Assembly: GCA_003427395.1 (NCBI GenBank)
Contig: BFEA01000072.1
Location: 2,120,338 to 2,181,735, forward strand
Length of the DNA: 61,398 nucleotides
From: Chara braunii
Lineage: Eukaryota; Streptophyta; Charophyceae; Charales; Characeae
Reading direction: 5' to 3'
The position numbers were made by a program, and so were the translations under genes. Positions 31,949-44,436 of this stretch are shown in pieces (position 1 is the first letter of the stretch; every line of letters begins with the position of its first letter). The notes under the pieces were generated by a model. The model ran no database searches. It was given only the letters and a program-made list of their open reading frames with translations, and was not told the DNA's origin.

Positions 31949-32263
31949 CCACACGGACGAATTCCTCACGAGGGACAATGCATGTTCCATCATCATGGCC
32001 GTCTGCAAATTGTATTCCTCAACTGCATTTTTTCTCCAGGTTTCTGCAGTGCTCTGATATAGCGAGCAGGAGACTCTAATTGTGTTGCTACTGCCCATAA
32101 TCTCGCTGATCTCTCGCTACACTAGTTCGCCCGACTCGAGACGGACAACTCGTGGATGATCCAGGTATGAGAAGGTTGTTGGGTAGACCTCCATTTTAGG
32201 ACGGCAGTTTCAAATTGTTGTTTCTTGTCGCTGTTTCCTGGTTGCTGTTCTCCGGTTGCTGTC
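31949..32263. other. No gene recognised
   Basis: Transition from the palindrome array into unrelated sequence. No ORF or structure is assignable. Confidence 0.4.
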
Positions 32264-32546
32264 CTGAAAAACTAATTGGTTGCTGATTTCTAAACGTTGC
32301 TGATTAGAGGATTGAATGATTGCTGACCAGAAAAACTGTTCAACTACTGGTCTGAAAACTGATTGCTTGCTGATTTCTGAATGCTGCTAATTAGAGGATC
32401 GAATGATCGCTGACTAGAAAAACTGTTCAACTACTGGTCTGAAAACTGATTGCTTGCTGATTTATGAATGCTGCTATTTAGACGATCGAATGATTGCTAA
32501 CCAGAAAAACTGTTCAACTACTGGTCTGAAAACTGATTGCTTGCTG
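32264..32546. repeat. Tandem repeat, about 87-bp unit, 3.2 copies
   Basis: Units begin CTGAAAACTGATTGCTTGCT and end TTCAACTACTGGT. The second and third copies are nearly identical and the first is more diverged. Confidence 0.9.
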
Positions 32547-35500
32547 AGGGTCGTTGTTTTAATTACCTTCCTGAAGTTCTACTCTGATTGGTGTTTCCTG
32601 GCTACTGGTTGACAGTCAAAACCATGAAGGTTGAATATCGCTGAGATTATTTTGAGCCCTGATTGATCGCCAATCAAATGTCGTTCAACTGTGGATCAAC
32701 CCATGATCAAGAGTTGAGCATCCCTTGATTAGCTGGCAGTCAGTCGAAAACTGAAAGATGCATAGCAGGGACGTCTGGCATGTAGTCCTGGAAAAATAAA
32801 ATGCTGCTGGTTGACAGATGACGGGTAAGTGAATGTTGTTAATCAACTGATAACTATCCCTTGTTTGATAGCCGTCTCATTTACTGCTCGTGACTCAATG
32901 ATCTACTCCGTGTTCGGTTGCAACCTGTTTTTTGATCCTGGTTCTTTCCTTTTGGCCTGTCTCTGTCTGAAGAGAACCCCTCTCTCACCGAGTTTGAGAC
33001 TTCAACTTTCTCACTGATCTCTGGCAACCACCCTTTTTGCCTCCTCAACGGATTCCACTGATGAGAGAGTACTGTGTAATTTCCCGTCAGACCCATAAAT
33101 ATAGCCAGTATACTCCACGATTGTTTGACCTCTCACTAACATCAGAGCTTGTTCCCTCATAAGCTTTTTCTGGCGATGAAAACTCTCACTCACTCTCTCT
33201 TCCCAGCCTTCGGTCATGTCCTGGTGCAGCGAATAGGTTACTCTCACTGTATCTCTTCTCTCCATCTTTCATCCTCAAAGGTCTATCACACTAGCCACGA
33301 GTGCAAACACTCGTATCAAGTATGACCAATATTATGAGCTCTAGGTAAGTACTCAGTCTTCAGTGACGAGTTTAATACAATATCAGATTGAAGGCTACCT
33401 GTACACTGAGTGNGACCCTAAGAAATGTATTCGGAACACTAAACTGTCCCGTCAAATACTCGTCTTTTGACATGTAGAGCGTGCCTTAATTCCCCCAGTT
33501 GAACATGAGTTTTATCGGGGTTTGAGCAGACGTGGAGCCCCTCCCGCCTTGAACCTGTACTGTCTGACTGTCAATTTTNTGGGGGCGGGTNGTANGTGTT
33601 TATGCAGATAAATCTTTCTTTTTATTAGAATAGTTAAGTCATCAAAACGCTCCAAACAACTAGAAAATGAACCAAGCGAACATCCGGAGACTGCTAGAGG
33701 CAGGAGGTATCAGTCCCCGTCAAGCAGGAACTTGGCGATCAGGTAAGCCACCCTTTTCAACAGCCCTTTCGTTTCATATCGTTTCATCACTCAGCTTTTG
33801 AACTCATGAGAAAGGAAAGAGATTTGTTGTCCTACTGACCAAACAACGCGTTTGCAGACCTTTCGAAGCTACCACAACTCACACAGCCATTCGCAGACTT
33901 ACAAAGTCACGCACTCAATTTACCTCAGAGCACATTCTAACCCTTAGCTCTATAGGCATTCCTTCTTTTCTTGTGAACATGTGCAAGTCAGTACACTCAC
34001 AACCTCCTGCAGTCGCGCGAAGCTAATCACACAGCTCGGTCTCTCGAATCCATCGTTCCGTGTAATCACACAAGGCAATACGCACTGTGCAGTTATACGA
34101 ATCAAAAGCTCGATGTGATCACGTGGCACAGGGTACACAGATGGAAAGGTTGCTCATCCTTTTAACTTGACCATGTGGTCAGCCAAGCCACTCAATACAG
34201 GGTTTACAGAAAGTAATATCCCAAGACTCAGATAGTAATCAAAAAGGAAGTTGTCTCCGTACTCCCACTTTGATGTGCAGGCACATTCGGTGAGCCAAAG
34301 GCAGATTCTCGTACTCGGGCTGATACCTACTTGCGCTCACCAAACCTGCACACATTCAAGCATATATTCGCCTATTCACTGGGGCACATGCCTGCTTATG
34401 TGTTCGCACACTCAATCCTTCTCAGGTTACGAGTGAGCCCGTATATCTATTAGTTGGCTTTCGGTCGAGCGAGCATGTGTAAGCCCAAGTGACCATACGC
34501 TCACGCAGCTACACAATGTAGCTGCGCGTGCAGTCTCACAGTGCAACCAACACTATGCAGTCTCTCGCTGACGGAAAAGGGAAAAGAAGAGTTTAGACCC
34601 CAATTGCACTCATAACCTTCATCATTACAGAGCTTAAGCATACAGATACAAAGGCTGCGCGTCTCATTGACCTCTCACCAAGAAACCAAGCAAATCACCC
34701 AATACAAATAACACGTCCAAATAGACAAGTGCCTAGTCAAGCTAATACCAACGTATTCAATTCCAACCACATTAAACACTTTAAACTAGGCTTCAATACG
34801 TCGATTTTCCTTCGTGGCTAGCACGTTTTGAATCGCTATTACGCGCAGGTGCTTCTCTCTTACTCGCCCACTTTCACAGTTCACTGAGGACTTATTTCTT
34901 TGCCACGATGCAACAAGGTCAATCAATAACGATCAGTCGTACTGACTAAAATAAAAGGTAAACTAAAATTAGTGAAAACAAAAGGGGATTATTCTGCAAA
35001 GACCAGTATCTTATCTGAGGACTCGATCAGGGTTGTTATAAAGGAAAGATATGTCATTGACCCTTGTTTACCGCCTCTTCTACAAGTTGAAAGTCACTCG
35101 AAAGTGGCGAGACAGACGGTCGTCAGAGAGGGAGCGCCCTCGTTGTCGCCACCACATCGTGTGCAGATCGCACAGCGCATGCCCCCCTCCGTCCTGACAG
35201 ATGTTAAGTCTTCCTTCCAACTAACTCTTGACCGTGTCACATCTCATCAGAGAGAATTTGTCACTGGCCGCCCGCAAAAGCATTTCTGCTCGATAGGTGC
35301 ACATGCGTGTAGCTCTCGCTTAGCGTCTGATGACCCCGCTGCGTGGCCAAAACTTATAGTCACTCAACAGACTAGAGCGTCACATTGGCGCAACGACGCT
35401 TGATGTCAACAATAAAAATTCTCAGGTTCGCGCGTCCCTCTTAGCATCTTGCCCGCATACACTGTCTTCTCCCTCCGCTCTCCAGAGCCTTGCCACGTGT

Positions 35501-35761
35501 AGCGCGTGTCTCTCAGTAACTGCACTTGCCTCCCTTCTCGTCTTTGACACTGGCACCTCCTTCTAGTGCCCACCTACACTTTCTCTGCGTAGCAGTCACT
35601 CATTAGCACACGCCTCCCAGTTCAAGAAACTCACTCATCATCGCGTGTCCGTTTTTACAGCCTCCCCCTTTTGTTGACCGCCCTTTTGCTCCCCAGGTCA
35701 CGCCACCTGTCCCGCGGGTCTCAGTCCCGCTTTCGCTCAGTGATCAGTGCCCTTCTCTGGC
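32547..35761. other. Unassigned stretch with single-base gaps
   Basis: Single Ns at 33413, 33579, 33591 and 33595 mark weak assembly. An open stretch from an ATG at 33667 (MNQANIRRLLEAGG) runs about 26 codons to a good splice donor (CAGGTAAGC, near 33745) and could be a first exon, but no continuation was found. A 9-bp stem, 3-base loop hairpin (GCAGCTACA...TGTAGCTGC) is at 34505-34525. No palindromes of the TTCGGAT type occur here, unlike on either side, so it may be an insertion. Confidence 0.4.
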
Positions 35762-36012
35762 TCACGGACCATGATACGTGTAACCCGTACGCGCGCGCTC
35801 CCTCGACACAAACTCAGTCCCTCTCTTAACTAGGGTCCCCTCCGTCTCTATCGCGCGAACAGTCGTGCTCTCGTCACTCGTACCCACTCGTACCCTCTTA
35901 TGCTGAGCGATCTGCCTTCGGCATGCGCACCACACTTGAGCATGAAGGACAGCCGTTGACGTCACCTGCATTGTCGCGGTTCGTGTCTGATTACCGCACC
36001 TCTCTTCTCGTT

Positions 36013-36086
<74 letters not shown>

Positions 36087-36442
36087 GACTGTGCCCCCTT
36101 AGACCTGTCTTTTCCCACTGCTCTGCTTCTAATCTGTTCTAGGTCTGCCGTGTCCATCGAGGTCCCAGTCTCGTGATAGGCCACCGTTATCCGTAGCCTT
36201 GCCGTCACTCCGTCCAGTCTGCAACGTCTCTCAGCCCGATCTCTCGCCTCCGAAATCGCGTCCTGTAACTTCGAGTTAGTCCGCATTTCCCCTTCTCTCG
36301 CTCCTTCCACGTTGATCTTCAGTACCAGCTCATCCCTATCGTCATAGTTGAGTATGACGGTGATCCAGGGTCCTTCCCCGGACACGGGCTTCCAACGGGC
36401 CTGGTGGTACCAGTACCCAGGTCTATACTCGTGCAACGCCAT
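35762..36442 (-). CDS. Unidentified ORF interrupted by a microsatellite
   Basis: The first 115 codons from the ATG at 36442 look coding (YWYHQARWKPVSGEGPWITV; LVLKINVEGAREGEM; ARDRAERRCRLDG). A CT run then gives an Arg-Glu repeat, and the remainder is not convincing. I do not recognise the family. It may be an exon or a retroelement protein fragment that ends before the microsatellite. Confidence 0.35.
36016..36082. repeat. (CT)n microsatellite
   Basis: Uninterrupted CT run of about 67 bases. Confidence 0.97.
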
Positions 36443-36929
36443 GGCTTTCGCTCAGAATAGATAGTCCTGTCTCCAGGAACAGGCACTCGGTTCGCACAGG
36501 CACCCACTACCGCTGACTTATTAGTCTCAAGCTAGCTGCGCCAGCACACGAGGTAGCCAACTGATGCACTTTAACTGGCCGCCAGATAGCCAGCACTAAC
36601 GCCCCAGAGCGGGTGATGGCTAACCAGGCTCAGATCCGTTAGGAACAGAGGACCTCAGCGAGCCACCACCGCCCTACCAGCAACACGACAGCCTCACTCG
36701 TTTTTCGGAAGACCCAAGGGCTCCCTCTTTTATAGAACTTAGTAAAGTTGCGATCCCGGCGTGCTGAAGAAAATTCAAATAATAATTTAAAATATTTATA
36801 TATAAAAATAAAATAAAATACAAATATTCTCAAACAAATTTTTTTTTGAAGGGTCAGCATTCGTAACTCAACGATCGAAGTACAGACTAGACCTCTTGCT
36901 ACTGTCACTTTCAGGGCTCCGCAACGCTA

Positions 36930-37950
36930 CTACGGACCAACGGCGACTGAGACGGTCCCATAACGGGATACCGACCACCTGTTTCCTTCCTATTAAAAAC
37001 ACCAGAATGCTACCCCTAATGGGTACTCACGTCCGATGGCATGGAGGGGGTTTATGACCCTCTATAGAAGGTGATATTCCTCCTACCAATGCGGCCGCGG
37101 GTCGCCCTCCTTTTGGGGTCCAACCGCGCGGCACGGTCGGCGCTCATTCCCAGGTGATACAAGAGGGCCAACTCGGATCGCAACTCCAAATTCGGACCGT
37201 TGGCCTTCCCGCGAAACGACAAAAGGAAAAAGAAGGGATGCGTCTGAAAACCGGTGAAGTAATAATGATAATAATAATAAGGCGATTCAGGGTTCATTAG
37301 TGCAGCGGCTCCGTCCGAATAGTGGAACATGTCCTCGCACAGAACTAAACCCCGAGGCCCTTCCTTCTTCCTTTCTTTTCCTTACTCCCTCCTTTTCCGA
37401 GAAATTACCGTATCTACCCCTGAACTCAGCTACTATCCCTGTACCTGGTCCAGATCACGACCATTAGGACCAGACGGTCCTCTCAACCCCATGCAGGCTC
37501 AGTCTAAACTAACAGTGACCACGGCCCGGAAACAAGACCGTTGGCCCCCCCCGAAGTGACAGAGTCCCGACAACAGGGGAAATGACATCTGAAAATCGGC
37601 GAATAAATAATAATAGAAATAATAGTAACAGAAATAACAAGAGAAAAAGGAAAAATCAATCGATGCAGTAGACGATCATTGTTGAATCATTCTAGACTAA
37701 AGCAACGGTCCTGACTCACGTGCTGATCAGGTTTTCTACCTTCTTTTCCTTGTTTTCTATATTTTTGTTCCACGCACCTAACCCATAACTTGGCAGAAGG
37801 TCACTCGGCGCGCACTAGAAAAGACTGCGCCAGTCCCTTCACCTTCGCGTTCCAGGGCAAGCCCGACGGCTACCACGGTCACAGGCCGGTTGTGCTCCGC
37901 TGTACAGCAGGGCGCCGTGTGGACCAATGGAAGTCCTGTGGCGCACCCCT
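36930..37950 (-). mobile_element. Repeat family R, copy 2 (inverted)
   Basis: Matches 16003-16790 on the opposite strand. The coding-like block is at about 37790-37940 (minus-strand peptide APCCTAEHN...VTFCQVMG) and the second block at 36935-37110 (inverse of CGGTATCCCGTTATGGGA and of GGTCATAAACCCCCTCC). The region between has a minus-strand open stretch (37052-37330) with no counterpart in copy 1. Confidence 0.6.
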
Positions 37951-39244
37951 TTTGCTGAGGGCAACGCCACCGGGACTGGTCCACATCATACTATAGCCTC
38001 GGTACCAGGTAGGGACTTGGCACACGGAGGAGGGCCGGGACACCGCGCCCTCCGACACCGCCCTCCTGCAACGGGTGCGGAAAGGGCGATTTCGAGATGG
38101 GACGGTCCTCCGGACCTGCAATTGCCTGCAGTGGCGTAAATTTGTCGAATGGTGGTGGCGTCATTTGAATGGCGGATGCAACCCTGTGGGCCCCGAAAAA
38201 AAAAAGTGTGGGCGAGAAAGTTCCCGCCAGCTGGTGTATAGCAGTCGTCGATTGAGCGAGATCGGGCGGTTGGAAATGACCAGTCCTCTTGAAATTATGG
38301 ACTTCCCTCCCGCAACGGTTACGGAAAGGGCGATTTCGAGATGGGACGGTCCGTGAAAAAAAGGGCCCACCTGATGACACAGCTCCCGACGCGACTCTCC
38401 ACCGGGACGATCCTTATGGCGGCCAGCGGAAGCCCCCCCCCCCGCCCCCCCGTCCTACAACGAACATGCCAGTTGGCCGCATGAATCGGACCAAGGTGCT
38501 GTCAACCCCATTCGCTGGTGTCATTTGCTCCGTGTTCTACCGCAGCGACGCGTTCGCCATCACTAGAAGACGCCCGCCATCATATCGCAGGCCACAAGAG
38601 CTTTCAGGGCGTTGTTATTCCGTGCAATCGTCGATAGTTGGGGGCGCTTACGTAAACGGCACGTGACGTGCGACCTTGCGTGTGAGCCCGTTCGCGCTGG
38701 GCTCTTCCTACGCGCGTTTGAGGTTTTTATCGGCTCGCAGGTCAGTAACAGGCCTACATTTTCTCATCGCCCGTCCACATCTTCTTCCTCCCTGATTTTC
38801 GGATCCTCTTTCCTTATCTTCTTGAAGAGATCTAATGCAGTCGCTCGTTCACATCTTTTTCTGCCTCGTCATTTGAACACGAGTCGATCGGCACACGATC
38901 TTGACGAACCGATCGACATGCGATGGCGTACACACGTCAGCCCACGTCAGATATCTTCGCCACGAGCGTCTACTGATTAGAAGCACGAAAGTCGCGAGCT
39001 ACTGACATATGCTGACGTCATTATCTTCTGCATGACGTCAGCGAATGACACTAGCTTAAGGCTTTCGCGGTCAAGATCGTCGGACGCCCCCGACGAACAC
39101 ATCTGACACGTGGACGATGCCGCATGGCCATTGGTCTTGACGTCCTCGAGATCGCATCCCAATCGACTTCCTGATCCCGCCGTCCAATCGACGGTCCTGA
39201 AGTCTTCCAGATGTTGTGCCATTGTTGTGGTGATCCCATCATCT
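37951..39244. other. No gene recognised; direct repeats near 38065 and 38310
   Basis: The phrase GGAAAGGGCGATTTCGAGAT occurs at about 38080 and 38324 in the same orientation, each followed by GGGACGGTCC. At 39012-39041 CTGACGTCAT is mirrored by ATGACGTCAG ten bases away. No domain-bearing ORF is visible. Confidence 0.45.
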
Positions 39245-40085
39245 TATGTGCTTGTCATCGGAACGCTGCGCGCCGAACTCGCACGACGAACGCATCTGCA
39301 ATCCTGACCACTGCCAGGTGTCATTCTTGTCCCTAGCGAAACCAAACGTGTACCGCCAAGATCAATCGCCCGTGTTGAACACACAGCCTGCAGTAACACA
39401 CAGCCTGCAGTGCGGAAGCTAGCCGCCTTCGGGCGTCACACACCTTACGTGCGTTTGCGAGGTTTCACGAAGACCCATCGCACAAATCCAGTATGAAAGG
39501 AGCACTGACAACGAGCTCGATCTTGCCCCTTCGCGATGGGATGCTGCAGGAATGGCTGCGCTCTGAGGATGTCGTTGTTGCACCATGGAACTTTCAATTT
39601 TGCCCCTTCGCGATGGGATGCTGCCAGAATGGCGATGTTGTGAGGATGTCGTGGTTGCGCCATGGAACTTACTGATCGGCTTGCTGATCCAGTCTGCCTA
39701 TCACGGGTCGTGTCGTCTTTCAGATCTTGTGTTAGCTGTCCCTCGTTATCCCGTACGCCTGTCATCGGAATGCTGCTCGTAGAACTCTCACAACATATGC
39801 ACCTATAACCACTATCTGCAACTTGTCGAACTTCCCCAATGCGAAGACCCACCCCGCACCGCCAAGATTCATCGCCCCTTGTCGCACACACAGTAAGCAC
39901 TAACAACCCCGCACGTCACCGACCGTCACACACCTCACGTGCATTGGCTGCATTGCGGGAAGACCCATCACGCACCTCGAAGATGGAGGGAGCGCTGACA
40001 AGTTTCATCGCGCACCCACAACATCGCCATAGCGCCGCCTTTCGTGCAGCATCCTATCGCAAATGCCAAGATTCGAATACGCCAC
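39245..40085. repeat. Diverged tandem duplication, with an inner 75-bp repeat
   Basis: About 39250-39530 and 39760-40020 share ordered phrases (GTCATCGGAA(C/T)GCTGC, ACCGCCAAGAT, CGTCACACACC, GAAGACCCATC). Inside, CCCCTTCGCGATGGGATGCT occurs twice (near 39527 and 39602), each followed by GAGGATGTCGT and CCATGGAACTT. A 17-base CACAGCCTGCAGTAACA-type duplication is at about 39378-39412. Confidence 0.7.
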
Positions 40086-40258
40086 ACTCTAACGTGGACA
40101 TGGTGCTCGACACCGACGGCGTGATCATGGGGGAACGCGGCAGGAACAGGACGGTTCCGACGTAAGGGGGCCATCGACTTCCAATCAACGAAATTGCGAA
40201 TGACAATATAAGATTTTCGTGAATCTCAGCTCCCCCCTGCTTTTGCCTTCCTCTCAGG

Positions 40259-41386
40259 TTCGGATTCAACCGAACCACAACCAAACAGGAGTTAGGGACG
40301 ACAATGCTGGCTTTTGTTTGTATTCTGTTCTACTAGATGGGGGAATTCAATCATCACACAAGATGCATTAGTTCCGCCTCACTCCGAGATGTTTGATGTA
40401 GTTCGGATGAATCCGAATCACCTCGATCGGTGCCTTAGAAAGTCTCGTCGGGAAGGAATTTGCAAATTATGGAAATGAACCATCTGAATCTGGCTCGGAT
40501 AACTTCGAACCACATCCCTCCTATCGACGCGAAGTCCCACAGGGGAGGGATGACGACGGCACAGACCATTGCGTCCCAAGTTAACATCAACGCAAATTAT
40601 GAATTGGATTCATCCGAACCAGGTTTCTTGAAATGAAATAGAACTTCAAAAAATCGCAACGCGCAACATACGTGGAAAAATGAAATTTATCTTCGTGATC
40701 CTTCCCTACTGTTCCGCTTGTTTCTGTGATTCGGATGCATACGAACCACAACCGAAGATGCGCATGGGATGGGATTTCCATTTTCGGTGGGTATTGTTTT
40801 GTTCACCAACTCGCTCACTGTGGCGGGTAGTCTTTGGGGACGGTTAAGAAGGGCACGTGGCCGATGAAGGGGGCACGTCGTCGTTTGTTTGAATCACGAA
40901 TTTAACGCATCCCGGACACGCTTCTTAACAAAATATGCGGTTTCTGAAAATCGCAGCGCGGAAATGCCTGGGAGAACAACCCTCAAGGAATTGTTTCTTG
41001 CGACCTCCCCCCTGGGTTCTCCATGCTCCTTAGATACGGATGGTGCCGAACACCGATCGACGAAGGGGTGACACTATCGACTCTCTTGCATATTCTCGTC
41101 TGCGTTGAAAGTATAGGACGGTCTGCTCGCACGACATCTCAGTGACCCATCACTATTGTCCATAAGGTGGTTCAGATTAATCCGAACCACAGCCCTGTGT
41201 GCGGCGGGACGTCTCGGTGGGAAGGAATTTGCGAATCATTAGAATGGTTTCTACGAACCGGGCTCGGATGAATCCGAATTATACCACTCCCAGCGACCCC
41301 AAGTCTCACAGGGAAGGGATCACGAAGGGACAGGGCATCGCCTTCTAATTTGACATTTTCCCAAATTATGAAGCGGATGCATCCGC
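40259..41386. repeat. Palindrome array TTCGGATNNATCCGAA, block 2
   Basis: Sites at 40259 (one mismatch), 40402, 40730, 41171, 41263 and 41373, with weaker ones near 40496 and 40604. The block has internal duplication (GGAAGGAATTTGC(A/G)AAT, then CGAAGTCCCACAGGGGAGGGAT or AAGTCTCACAGGGAAGGGAT), parallel to the tandem units of block 1 but different in the rest of the sequence. Confidence 0.8.
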
Positions 41387-42197
41387 ACCGGGATTCTTGA
41401 CAAGAAATTGAGCATTGGGAAATCTCCGCACGGAACAGATGTGGAAAGAGGAATTCTCCCTCCGGTCATGCCTTTTGCAATGGGTATGGTCCCGTCACGT
41501 TGTGGACATCGTGTTAGGCTTAGATGAGCTTCTGTGTGGGACTTGTATAAGCAGGTGAACATCGTGTCGGGCTTGAATGAGCTTTTGTCGAATGTAGGAT
41601 TCGACATGAATCAACATTTTTGTAGGTCTTCGGCTTGAATCAACTTTTGTGTAGGACTTCGGTTGAACTTGTGTTCGACATGTTCGTATTTTAGGTAGGG
41701 CTTGTTTCTAGTGTAGTGCAGGACTTTTCGGCTTGTGTTGCACTTCAGTTGAGTTCGTGTTCGACATGACCGCAGTACGTAGGGCTTGCGTTTTCGTCGC
41801 TCTGGCGAAAAGAACGTGTCATGTGGACTGTACAAAAGCGTCTTGTGTAGATGAGGGCATGTCGTGTAGACTGTGCGGCGTCGGTGTGCTGCTTGATTTT
41901 TCCCGAAGATATCCACATTCGCCTGTTGTGTAGACAAGGGCGTGGGTCATTCGCCGTTTCCTCTCGGCTCCGTGTACTTTGCGACGTGGGCTTGAATGAT
42001 TTGTGGAAAGCCCACATCTACTTTAGAACGTGTCCTTCCATGATTTCTTGGAAAGCCTCTGTATACTTTGCAATGCAAGATTGAATGTTTTTTTGCATTG
42101 AATGATGTCTGGAAACGTCTCTGTTTGCTTTGCAATTTGTGGTTGGGGACATTCAATGAGGGTTTTGCCGATACAGAGTGCGGGACGTGACGACTGA
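41387..42197. repeat. Degenerate short tandem repeats
   Basis: From about 41515 to 41790 the word GGCTTGAAT(G/C)A(G/A)CTTTTGT and GTGTTCGACATG recur. From 41990 to 42150 TTGAATGAT(T/G)T..TGGAAA recurs at about 60-bp spacing, followed by TTTGCAAT. No ORF is convincing. Confidence 0.55.
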
Positions 42198-43054
42198 GTG
42201 TTGGCCTCACCAGGGGAGTTATCATTTGCCAACTTCATTTACGAATGTCGACACGCCCATGTGTATCGTTTATGTGTGTGCATGATGTCGTCGGGCACCT
42301 CGACAAGCATCAGCATAAGTCACGAGACGCACATGCACTTAGCAAAACCATTTCCTCCTTGTGCGAAATCGGTGCGGCATCATAACGGTCATACGTGGAT
42401 CGACGAAGCAAGCAGAGAGGACTTCGAAAAGGACCCATGGATGATCATCATCCCGTACATGAACCGGAATCTTGATGATTGGAGTGATAAAAATTGAAAG
42501 GCGATGGAGTGTGTCTGCCCTTGGGCAACCCATTACAAGTTTGCCAATATGTTAGAGTTTGGGGACCTCATTACACTGCCTAATGGTGTCCTCAAGCCCA
42601 AGTTCCAGAACCGTATGCGTAAAGCACTCCAAGACAGATGTAGCCGCTTGAGCAGTCGTCTCGACTGCAAGAACATCACATCTTCGCCACAAACTTGGAA
42701 AAATTCGCAAAAACAAGAGTTGGTGGACTGCGCTCGTCATTGTCCATTCTTGGAGCAATACCCAGGGGTTTCTCACAAGCTGTGTCGTACTGTTGTGTGC
42801 GCTTGACTACTAGGGGAACTCCTTTCGCCAGAGTGTTAGGTGTAGCTTCTTCATACAAAAGTAGGAAACTCGAGGATGCAGTTTTACGTGTATCTCGGAA
42901 CGAGGTGGTACTTCAAGGGTCCAGGTTCAATGCTTTGCGGTATTTCGGTGTGGATGGGTGGTCAGATGTGGTGATAGCAGGCCAGGTCAAAAAATTTTCG
43001 TTGTGGCAGGAGGTTGAAGAGAAAGTGTCTGGCATACGAGACTGTATAGGGTGA
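42198..43054 (+). pseudogene. Unidentified element gene, broken
   Basis: The plus-strand frame reads WMIIIPYMNRNLDDW, then an in-frame TGA (42495-42497), then KAMECVCPWATHYKFANMLE, LPNGVLKPKFQNRMRKAL and RCSRLSSRLDCKNI. After about 42695 the better frame changes (LGAIPRGFSQAV; ALRYFGVDGWSDVVIAG), so there is a frameshift or an intron. I do not recognise the family. Position between two palindrome blocks and orientation toward the transposase suggest it belongs to the same element. Confidence 0.45.
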
Positions 43055-43124
43055 AATACATGTCCGTATTTTTAGCACGACCAGGAGCGTTTGTTAGGAT
43101 GAAATACATGTCCGTATTTTTAGA
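43048..43124 (+). repeat. Duplicated 25-bp phrase
   Basis: TGAAATACATGTCCGTATTT occurs at about 43052 and 43101 followed by TTAG both times, at the 3' end of the preceding broken frame. Confidence 0.85.
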
Positions 43125-43306
43125 GAATGCAACAGTCGAGGAACCGCAGATCCACGTTTATGGATCATCTATGAATGCTATATATGGCTTAGGTTCACGA
43201 CCCCGTCCGCGGGAAACACCGTATGTCACTAGATCCGGACGTGTTGTCAGACCTTGTGTTTAAGAGAAAAGGAGACTCCCTCATGATGACTGCAGTTAAC
43301 AGCGGC

Positions 43307-43314
43307 ATTATAGC
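43307..43314. repeat. Target-site duplication, left
   Basis: ATTATAGC, identical to 44437-44444. Length 8 is diagnostic of the hAT superfamily. Confidence 0.9.
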
Positions 43315-44436
43315 CAGGGTTGTCACGCGGGGATCCCCGGGGCCCAAGCCAGGGTAGGGGTTTCACCTCCGGACCCCCGCCGCGGGGCTACCCGACCCCC
43401 ACCCCCGCCAAAACACCCCGTCCCTNNNNNNNNNNNNNNNNNNNNNNNNNNNNNNNNNNNNNNNNNNNNNNNNNNNNNNNNNNNNNNNNNNNNNNNNNNN
43501 NNNNNNNNNNNNNNNNNNNNNNNNNNNNNNNNNNNNNNNNNNNNNNNNNNNNNNNNNNNNNNNNNNNNNNNNNNNNNNNNNNNNNNNNNNNNNNNNNNNN
43601 NNNNNNNNNNNNNNNNNNNNNNNNNNNNNNNNNNNNNNNNNNNNNNNNNNNNNNNNNNNNNNNNNNNNNNNNNNNNNNNNNNNNNNNNNNNNNNNNNNNN
43701 NNNNNNNNNNNNNNNNNNNNNNNNNNNNNNNNNNNNNNNNNNNNNNNNNNNNNNNNNNNNNNNNNNNNNNNNNNNNNNNNNNNNNNNNNNNNNNNNNNNN
43801 NNNNNNNNNNNNNNNNNNNNNNNNNNNNNNNNNNNNNNNNNNNNNNNNNNNNNNNNNNNNNNNNNNNNNNNNNNNNNNNNNNNNNNNNNNNNNNNNNNNN
43901 NNNNNNNNNNNNNNNNNNNNNNNNNNNNNNNNNNNNNNNNNNNNNNNNNNNNNNNNNNNNNNNNNNNNNNNNNNNNNNNNNNNNNNNNNNNNNNNNNNNN
44001 NNNNNNNNNNNNNNNNNNNNNNNNNNNNNNNNNNNNNNNNNNNNNNNNNNNNNNNNNNNNNNNNNNNNNNNNNNNNNNNNNNNNNNNNNNNNNNNNNNNN
44101 NNNNNNNNNNNNNNNNNNNNNNNNNNNNNNNNNNNNNNNNNNNNNNNNNNNNNNNNNNNNNNNNNNNNNNNNNNNNNNNNNCCAAAACTCAACCCTACCC
44201 TCGGCCCCGCACCAGCAGCTACCCCGGTCCCACGAGTGGTGGGTGTGGAATCGGGGGGGTCCGGGGTGGGGCATAAAACCCCATTTTTGGGGTTTAGCCC
44301 ATGTGGTGCGCGCTCTCCCTGCGCACCCCCCACTATTTATTTATTTTTTTGGGGGGGGGGGGGTCCGGAGCCAGGGTTGGGGGTGCCCACCCCCGGACCC
44401 CCGCCGGGGCCCCGGGGCCGGGGCTCGACAGCCCTG
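43315..44436. mobile_element. hAT-like non-autonomous transposon, GC-rich
   Basis: Terminal inverted repeats CAGGGTTGTC at the left end and GACAGCCCTG at the right (inverse CAGGGCTGTC), then further G/C-rich near-complementary arms (GGGGATCCCCGGGG and CCCCGGGGCCGGGG). It is flanked by perfect 8-bp duplications of ATTATAGC. The CAGGG start and 8-bp duplication fit hAT. The visible part has no transposase. The middle (43426-44181) is unread, so an internal gene cannot be excluded, but at most about 760 bases (if the gap size is real) is too little for a hAT transposase. Confidence 0.88.
43426..44181. other. Assembly gap (756 N)
   Basis: Unread sequence inside the GC-rich hAT-like element. The extreme GC and inverted symmetry of its flanks probably caused the gap. 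Long frames reported across it are artefacts. Confidence 1.

Noticed and set aside
32264-32546. Minisatellite with possible coding repeat
   Set aside because: 87 is a multiple of three, but stops occur in the frames and no start or domain is present.
43320-44333. Long frames of about 265-336 codons on both strands
   Set aside because: Run through 756 unread bases; they have no evidential value.
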